64,000 bases of DNA from Dactylosporangium sucinum (lineage in GTDB: Bacteria; Actinomycetota; Actinomycetes; Mycobacteriales; Micromonosporaceae): contig NZ_BMPI01000055.1 in the NCBI RefSeq assembly GCF_014647515.1, positions 1,627-65,626 of the forward strand, read 5' to 3'. A model generated the notes under the pieces. The model was not told where the DNA came from and ran no database searches. It saw only the letters and a program-made list of their open reading frames with translations. Positions 59,836 through 64,000 of the stretch are shown piece by piece. Made by a program: the position numbers and the translations under genes. Every line of letters starts with the position of its first letter. The stretch's first letter is position 1.

Positions 59836-62427
59836 CTACGGCAGCAGCTCGATGTACCCGTCCGAGCCGTGCACGCGGATCTGCTGCTTGTCCCGGATCA
59901 GGGTGGTGGCGTTCTCGACGCCGACGACGGCCGGCAGGCCGTACTCGCGGGCGACCACCGCGCCGTGGGTCATGAGGCCGCCGACCTCCGTCACGAGGCC
60001 CGCGATCACGACGAACGCGGGGGCCCAACTGGGGTCGGTGAAGGTGGTGACCAGGATGTCGCCCGTTTCGAGGTCGGCGTCGGCGATGTCGAGGATGACG
60101 CGGGCCCGCCCCTCGATGGTGCCGGCGGAGACGGGCAGGCCGGCCAGTGCGCCGTCCGGCAGGTCGTCGCGCCGGTAGGTGCCGGTGACTACCTCGCCGT
60201 CGGAGGTGAGGACCCGGGGCGGGGTGAGCGCCTGGTAGGACCGGAAGGCGTCCCTCCGGGAGCGGATGAGCGCGGCGTCCGCCTGTCCGGCATGCACGAC
60301 CTCGTGGAGCTCGGTGAGCGAGAGGAAGTAGATGTCGTCCTTCTCGCGGAGCACCCCGGCGGCCACGAGGCGGTCGGCCTCCTCCAGCAGCGCCTGCTTG
60401 TAGGCGATGTACCGGCCGACCATGTGGTACTTCGGGTATTCCCGGTAGCCGACGAAGGTCCGGACGCGGTCGATCATCGCCTTGGCCTCTTCGGCCTTCT
60501 GCTCCCCGTCCGGCAGGTCCTGCAGGCGCTCCAGGAGCTCCTGCTCCTTCTCGCGGGCCTTCCGCAGGCCCTGCTCGAAGCGCTGCGCGCCGACGTCGCC
60601 CGGCTCGATGCTCTTGACGTTGGCGAGGATCATCGGCACGAGCGAGGTGGGGCGTTCGATCCAGCGGGGCCGGGTGATGTCGATCTCGCCGACGCAGCGC
60701 ATGCCGTACTTGTCGAGGTAGCCGGCGATGGCGTCGCGGGCCTCGGTGCCGCCGGCGACCGTGGGCAGCTTGTCCAGGTAGCCCTCGTCCTCGACGTGCT
60801 CCAGGAAGTCGACCACCTCCGGGTACGGGCGGATCGCGTCGGCGACGTCCAGCAGGGCCAGGCCCATCTCGGAGGTTACGTTGCCGGGCGCGGACTGGGT
60901 GAGCGCGTCGGCCGCGTTCTTCTCGCCCAGCAGGGTCTGCATCTGGTCGTTGAGCCACCAGGTGGCCCCCATCGCCGCGTTGATCACCTGCAGGCTGTGC
61001 GGGTCGAGCAGGAACGCCGCCAGCTCCTTGACGTCGGCGAGGATGAAGTCGAGCAGCTCCGTGCCGGACTTGGTGCTGATCTCGCGCTGCACCCTGGCGA
61101 GGGACGCCTCGCTGCGCGCGATCAGGTCCGCGACGATGGCCGGGTCGGTCGGGATCTGCTCCGGCGGGCCGCTGAACGCCATCCCGCCCGGGGCCTGCTC
61201 CGGCAGGACCGGCAGGAAGCCGTCGCGTTCCAGGATGATCCGCAGCGCGTCGCCGATCAACGGGTCGGACCGTCCCAGGGCCTCCTGGAAGGCGGCGCCG
61301 CCGGGTGAGGCCAGCACGTAGGTGATGTCGGCGAACAGCCGGCCACCGGCCTCGGACAGGGGGCCGGGCGTCGTGAGCTGCCAGATCGACAGGCCCAGGG
61401 GCTTCATGGGGTCGGTCATCATCTGCTGGTGGCCGACGGAGAAGTAGACGTGGTTGTCCTGGTCGGCGACCGCGGGGATCGGGAACAGCGTGGTGATCGG
61501 GCGGCTCTGGACGACCTGGAACGCGTCGTCGGCCAGGCACCATTCGATGTCCTGGGGGGAGCCGAAGTGCGCCTCGATCTGCCGGCCGAGCGCGGCGAGC
61601 CGCACGATCTGCTCGTCGCTGAGCGCGGGCTGCTGTTGCAGCTCCGGCGCGATCTCCTGCTCCCGCGTCCCGCCGTCGGGCGCGGCGTGGATGGCACGCT
61701 GCTTGGTGCCGATCTCCTTGAGGGTGACCTGCCCGGCACGCACCTTGTAGACGTCCGGGTTGACCAGGCCGCCGACGAGGGCCTCGCCGAGGCCGAAGCT
61801 GGCGTCGATGGAGACGACCTTGCGGTCGGACGTCACCGGGTCGGCGGTGAACAGGATGCCGGCCGCCTGCGGGAAGACCATCTGCTGCACGACGACGGCC
61901 ATGTGGACCCGCCCGGTGAAGCCGTTGTGCAGGCGGTAGGTGACGGCCCGCTCGGTGAACAGCGAGGCCCAGCACCGGCTGATGTGCCGCAGCACCTCGG
62001 CCGGCCCGACGATGTTGAGGTACGAGTCCTGCTGTCCGGCGAAGGAGGCGGTCGGCAGGTCCTCGGCCGTCGCGCTGGAGCGCACGGCATAGGCCGTCCC
62101 CGCATCGGACCGGGCGAGCGCCGCGGTGACCGCCTCCGCCAGGTCGCCGGGGATGGCGATGCCCTCGATGGTGCGGCGGATCTCGGCGCTGAGCGTGCGG
62201 ATCGCGTCGCGGTCGTCCGGCTTGAGCCGTGACAGCCGGCGGAGCTGGTCGTCGATCGACGGGGCGTCCGCCAGGACCCGCTGGTAGGCGGCCGTCGTCA
62301 CGCAGAAGCCGGCGGGCACGCGGACGCCTGCGATCCGCGAGAGCTCCGCCAGGTGCGCGCCCTTGCCGCCGGCGATCTCGAGGCTGGTCTTGTCGATCTC
62401 GTGGAACTCCAGTACATAGCCGCTCAT
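59836..62427 (-). CDS. rph: Rifamycin phosphotransferase (rifampin-inactivating PEP synthase homologue)
   Basis: 863 aa. ATP-grasp domain (about 1-310) starting with GGKGAHLAELSRIAGVRVPAGF; the large middle domain (about 320-750) is the rifamycin-binding part of RPH proteins; the C-terminal swivelling domain has the phospho-His in GGLMTHGAVVARE (His821, matching His825 of Listeria RPH). Length and C-terminus fit RPH rather than PEP synthase. Expected reaction: ATP-dependent phosphorylation of rifamycin. The 19-bp rifamycin-associated element often found upstream of rph was not seen between 62428 and 62591. Confidence 0.85.
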   Translation of the reverse strand: MSGYVLEFHEIDKTSLEIAGGKGAHLAELSRIAGVRVPAGFCVTTAAYQRVLADAPSIDDQLRRLSRLKPDDRDAIRTLSAEIRRTIEGIAIPGDLAEAVTAALARSDAGTAYAVRSSATAEDLPTASFAGQQDSYLNIVGPAEVLRHISRCWASLFTERAVTYRLHNGFTGRVHMAVVVQQMVFPQAAGILFTADPVTSDRKVVSIDASFGLGEALVGGLVNPDVYKVRAGQVTLKEIGTKQRAIHAAPDGGTREQEIAPELQQQPALSDEQIVRLAALGRQIEAHFGSPQDIEWCLADDAFQVVQSRPITTLFPIPAVADQDNHVYFSVGHQQMMTDPMKPLGLSIWQLTTPGPLSEAGGRLFADITYVLASPGGAAFQEALGRSDPLIGDALRIILERDGFLPVLPEQAPGGMAFSGPPEQIPTDPAIVADLIARSEASLARVQREISTKSGTELLDFILADVKELAAFLLDPHSLQVINAAMGATWWLNDQMQTLLGEKNAADALTQSAPGNVTSEMGLALLDVADAIRPYPEVVDFLEHVEDEGYLDKLPTVAGGTEARDAIAGYLDKYGMRCVGEIDITRPRWIERPTSLVPMILANVKSIEPGDVGAQRFEQGLRKAREKEQELLERLQDLPDGEQKAEEAKAMIDRVRTFVGYREYPKYHMVGRYIAYKQALLEEADRLVAAGVLREKDDIYFLSLTELHEVVHAGQADAALIRSRRDAFRSYQALTPPRVLTSDGEVVTGTYRRDDLPDGALAGLPVSAGTIEGRARVILDIADADLETGDILVTTFTDPSWAPAFVVIAGLVTEVGGLMTHGAVVAREYGLPAVVGVENATTLIRDKQQIRVHGSDGYIELLP

Positions 62428-62591
62428 CCGCTCGCCACTCCTGTTCGGGTTCCGTGCCTGGTCGCGAGATCTCCGGGCGCCATCATCTGCCGGGGCCGGG
62501 CCGGCCGGTACCCGTAACGGCCCCTATGCCCGGTCGGGGCGCCCGGCCGGCCATTGCCAGCGCACAGCGTTCGGCGCACGATCGTTCGTCT

Positions 62592-63560
62592 ATGGAGAAG
62601 TGGATGCCCGTGCTGGTGGGCGAGGACCGGTTCGGCCTGGGCCTGCGGCCCGCGGTCCACGCGCTGCGGGACGTGCCCGCGGGGGCGGACGCGGTGGTGT
62701 GCGCCGGCGCCGACGTCGAGCGCAACGGCGCCGGCGATGTCAACACGGCGGTGTGGCGGGTGCTGAAGCTGATCCGCGGCTGGATGTCGCGCGGGGACGG
62801 CGCCGGCCGGCTCGCGGTGGTGACGCGCGGCGCGGTCGTGGCCTCGACGGGCGAACGGCCGGCCGACCTGGCGGGCGCCGTGGTCTGGGGCCTGGTCCGG
62901 TCGGTGCAGGCGGAACATCCGGGGCGGGTGACCCTCGTCGACCTCGACGCGGAGTCCGACCTCGACGCGGAGTCCGGCCGCGACGCCGGGGTCGGCCGCG
63001 ACGCCGGGTTCGGCAGCGACGTGTCCGCGCTCCTGAGCACCGTCGGGGACGAGGCGCGGGCGGCGATCCGCGGCGGGCGCGTGCTGGCGCCGGCGGGCGA
63101 CGACGGCGGGATCCCGGATGCGCCGGGATCGGTACTGGTCTCCGGCGCGCTGGACGCGGCCGGCCGGGCTGTCGCCGGGACCCTGGTGCGCGTGCACGGC
63201 GTCCGGGAACTCCTCGTGGTCACGCCGTCGGCGGTGGGCGCACCGCAGCGGCTGGCGTGGCTGGAAGACCTGGCGGGCCTCGGCGTGCGCGTGCGGATGC
63301 TCGAAGCGGCCGCGGGGGATCGTGGACGGGCGCGGCTGGCCGGGGCACTGGCCGCGGTCCCGATCCGCGGTGTGCTCCACCTGGTGGAGGCCGCCACCGG
63401 TGACGGGCGGCTCGACGCGCTCTCGCTGACGCGCCCGCAACTGGACCGCGCCCTGCGGGAACCGGTCGCCGTCGCGCGGGTGCTGCGCGAGCTGACCGCG
63501 GGCCGGCCGCTCACCGAACTCGTGGCGTGTGCGCCGCCGGGCACCCCTATCCATACGTGA
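62592..63560 (+). CDS. Truncated polyketide synthase ketoreductase-like protein
   Basis: 322 aa. Residues about 35-120 match the structural subdomain of modular PKS ketoreductases (RLAVVTRGAVVAS, LAGAVVWGLVRSVQAEHPGR). From about 170 the catalytic Rossmann part follows (VLVSGALDAAGRAVAGTLVR, then LAWLEDLAGLGVRVRML). The NADPH motif TGGTG is lost (SGALDAAG), and the ORF stops before the catalytic Ser/Tyr. A short tandem repeat (DLDAES twice, GRDAG twice) sits in the linker. No other PKS domain is present. Probably a non-catalytic relic or a repurposed fold. Confidence 0.75.
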   Translation: MEKWMPVLVGEDRFGLGLRPAVHALRDVPAGADAVVCAGADVERNGAGDVNTAVWRVLKLIRGWMSRGDGAGRLAVVTRGAVVASTGERPADLAGAVVWGLVRSVQAEHPGRVTLVDLDAESDLDAESGRDAGVGRDAGFGSDVSALLSTVGDEARAAIRGGRVLAPAGDDGGIPDAPGSVLVSGALDAAGRAVAGTLVRVHGVRELLVVTPSAVGAPQRLAWLEDLAGLGVRVRMLEAAAGDRGRARLAGALAAVPIRGVLHLVEAATGDGRLDALSLTRPQLDRALREPVAVARVLRELTAGRPLTELVACAPPGTPIHT

Positions 63561-63623
63561 ACCCCCGTGAGCAGCCCCTATTCTGCGCCGAATCCGGGCC
63601 GGACCGCTGTTAGCGTGCGGGCC

Positions 63624-64000
63624 ATGACGACCTCAGGCGCTGCTTCCGCTGCGTTGGAAGCGTTCCATCGATCGGGTACGGGTGAGGCACGTCGGGAGGC
63701 GTTCCGCACGCTGGTGGCGACGGTCTGGCAAGAGGGCGCACGCACGGACGAGGCCGGGACGCTGGCCCCGACCCTGGTGCGGGCGCTCACCGCCGAAGAC
63801 GCCGAAGACGCCGCGGACACCGGCTTCAACGGCCATCATGCCATCCTGCTGGGCCTGCTGCTGGAGGCCAAGCGGCCCGAGGCCGAGGCCGACACCGCCG
63901 ACCCGCTCGCCGCGGCCGCGCTCGCCGGCCTCGACGGCTACCTCGCGAAGCTCGCCGCCGCAGACGAGCCGCTCACCTATGCCCTGGTATACCTGCTGGG
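63624..64000 (+). CDS. Unidentified protein, partial at the right edge
   Basis: ATG 63624 opens a frame with no stop to the window end (over 125 codons). The visible part is Ala/Glu/Leu-rich and helical: SAALEAFHRSGTGEARREAF, then FNGHHAILLGLLLEAKRPEA, then a tandem TAEDAED-like acidic stretch. Third-position GC fits a real gene. I do not recognise the family. Confidence 0.65.
   Translation, partial: MTTSGAASAALEAFHRSGTGEARREAFRTLVATVWQEGARTDEAGTLAPTLVRALTAEDAEDAADTGFNGHHAILLGLLLEAKRPEAEADTADPLAAAALAGLDGYLAKLAAADEPLTYALVYLL

Noticed and set aside
62428..62591. Rifamycin-associated element upstream of rph
   Set aside because: No sequence close to the known 19-bp palindrome could be found; only generic GC-rich repeats.

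Overview
This 64 kb window is high-GC actinobacterial (Actinomycetota) chromosome. Evidence: pervasive G/C third positions, GTG starts, 4-nt stop/start overlaps, F420-type enzymes (Ddn-like and PPOX/F420), a CtpD-type P1B-4 ATPase, KmtR- and CmtR-like sensors, a BlaI/M56 pair and a rifamycin phosphotransferase. The genus cannot be fixed from sequence alone. No tRNA, rRNA, CRISPR array or intact insertion sequence was seen.

Left half (1 to about 37 kb): a loosely packed metal-handling region. It holds a KmtR-like sensor divergent from a ctpD-type ATPase, a DyP peroxidase, a BlaI repressor with its M56 membrane protease, a cytochrome c maturation operon (CopD-CtaG fusion, ResB, TlpA/ResA-like, CcdA, CcsB), a DUF3105 protein, CopC plus a second CopD-CtaG fusion, two YcnI (DUF1775) proteins, a zinc-type CDF exporter beside a CmtR-like sensor with its own CDF exporter, a second orphan BlaI, and an acyltransferase plus CopC-CopD fusion. 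Scattered between them are small hypothetical proteins, a free-standing EF-G domain IV protein and decayed fragments (FtsW tail, MFS piece). About fifteen copies of a 17-bp inverted repeat, consensus TACTATG-N3-CATAGTA, lie in intergenic promoter positions across 2.0-34.9 kb and were not found in the right half. The best reading is a BlaI-type regulon joining copper delivery to cytochrome c assembly; it is the main candidate for an undescribed system here.

Middle (35-39 kb): a BlaI-site-preceded membrane protein, an MHS-type MFS importer and an orphan sensor histidine kinase.

Right half (39-64 kb): dense aromatic catabolism. A pcaHGBDIJ operon (minus strand, all five junctions ATGA overlaps) diverges from an IclR regulator. 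The regulator is followed on the plus strand by a long run: gentisate dioxygenase, 3-hydroxybenzoate 6-hydroxylase type flavoprotein, a divergent type II dehydroquinase homologue, a three-gene ABC importer, a fumarylacetoacetase-family hydrolase, MarR, a dihydroxyphthalate decarboxylase/solute-binding-like protein and a dienelactone hydrolase. pcaC and pcaF are absent from the window. After a perfect 36-bp palindrome come a GntR/small-protein pair, F420 enzymes, MarR, an MFS exporter, TetR, rifamycin phosphotransferase (rph), a truncated polyketide-synthase ketoreductase-like ORF and a gene running off the right edge.
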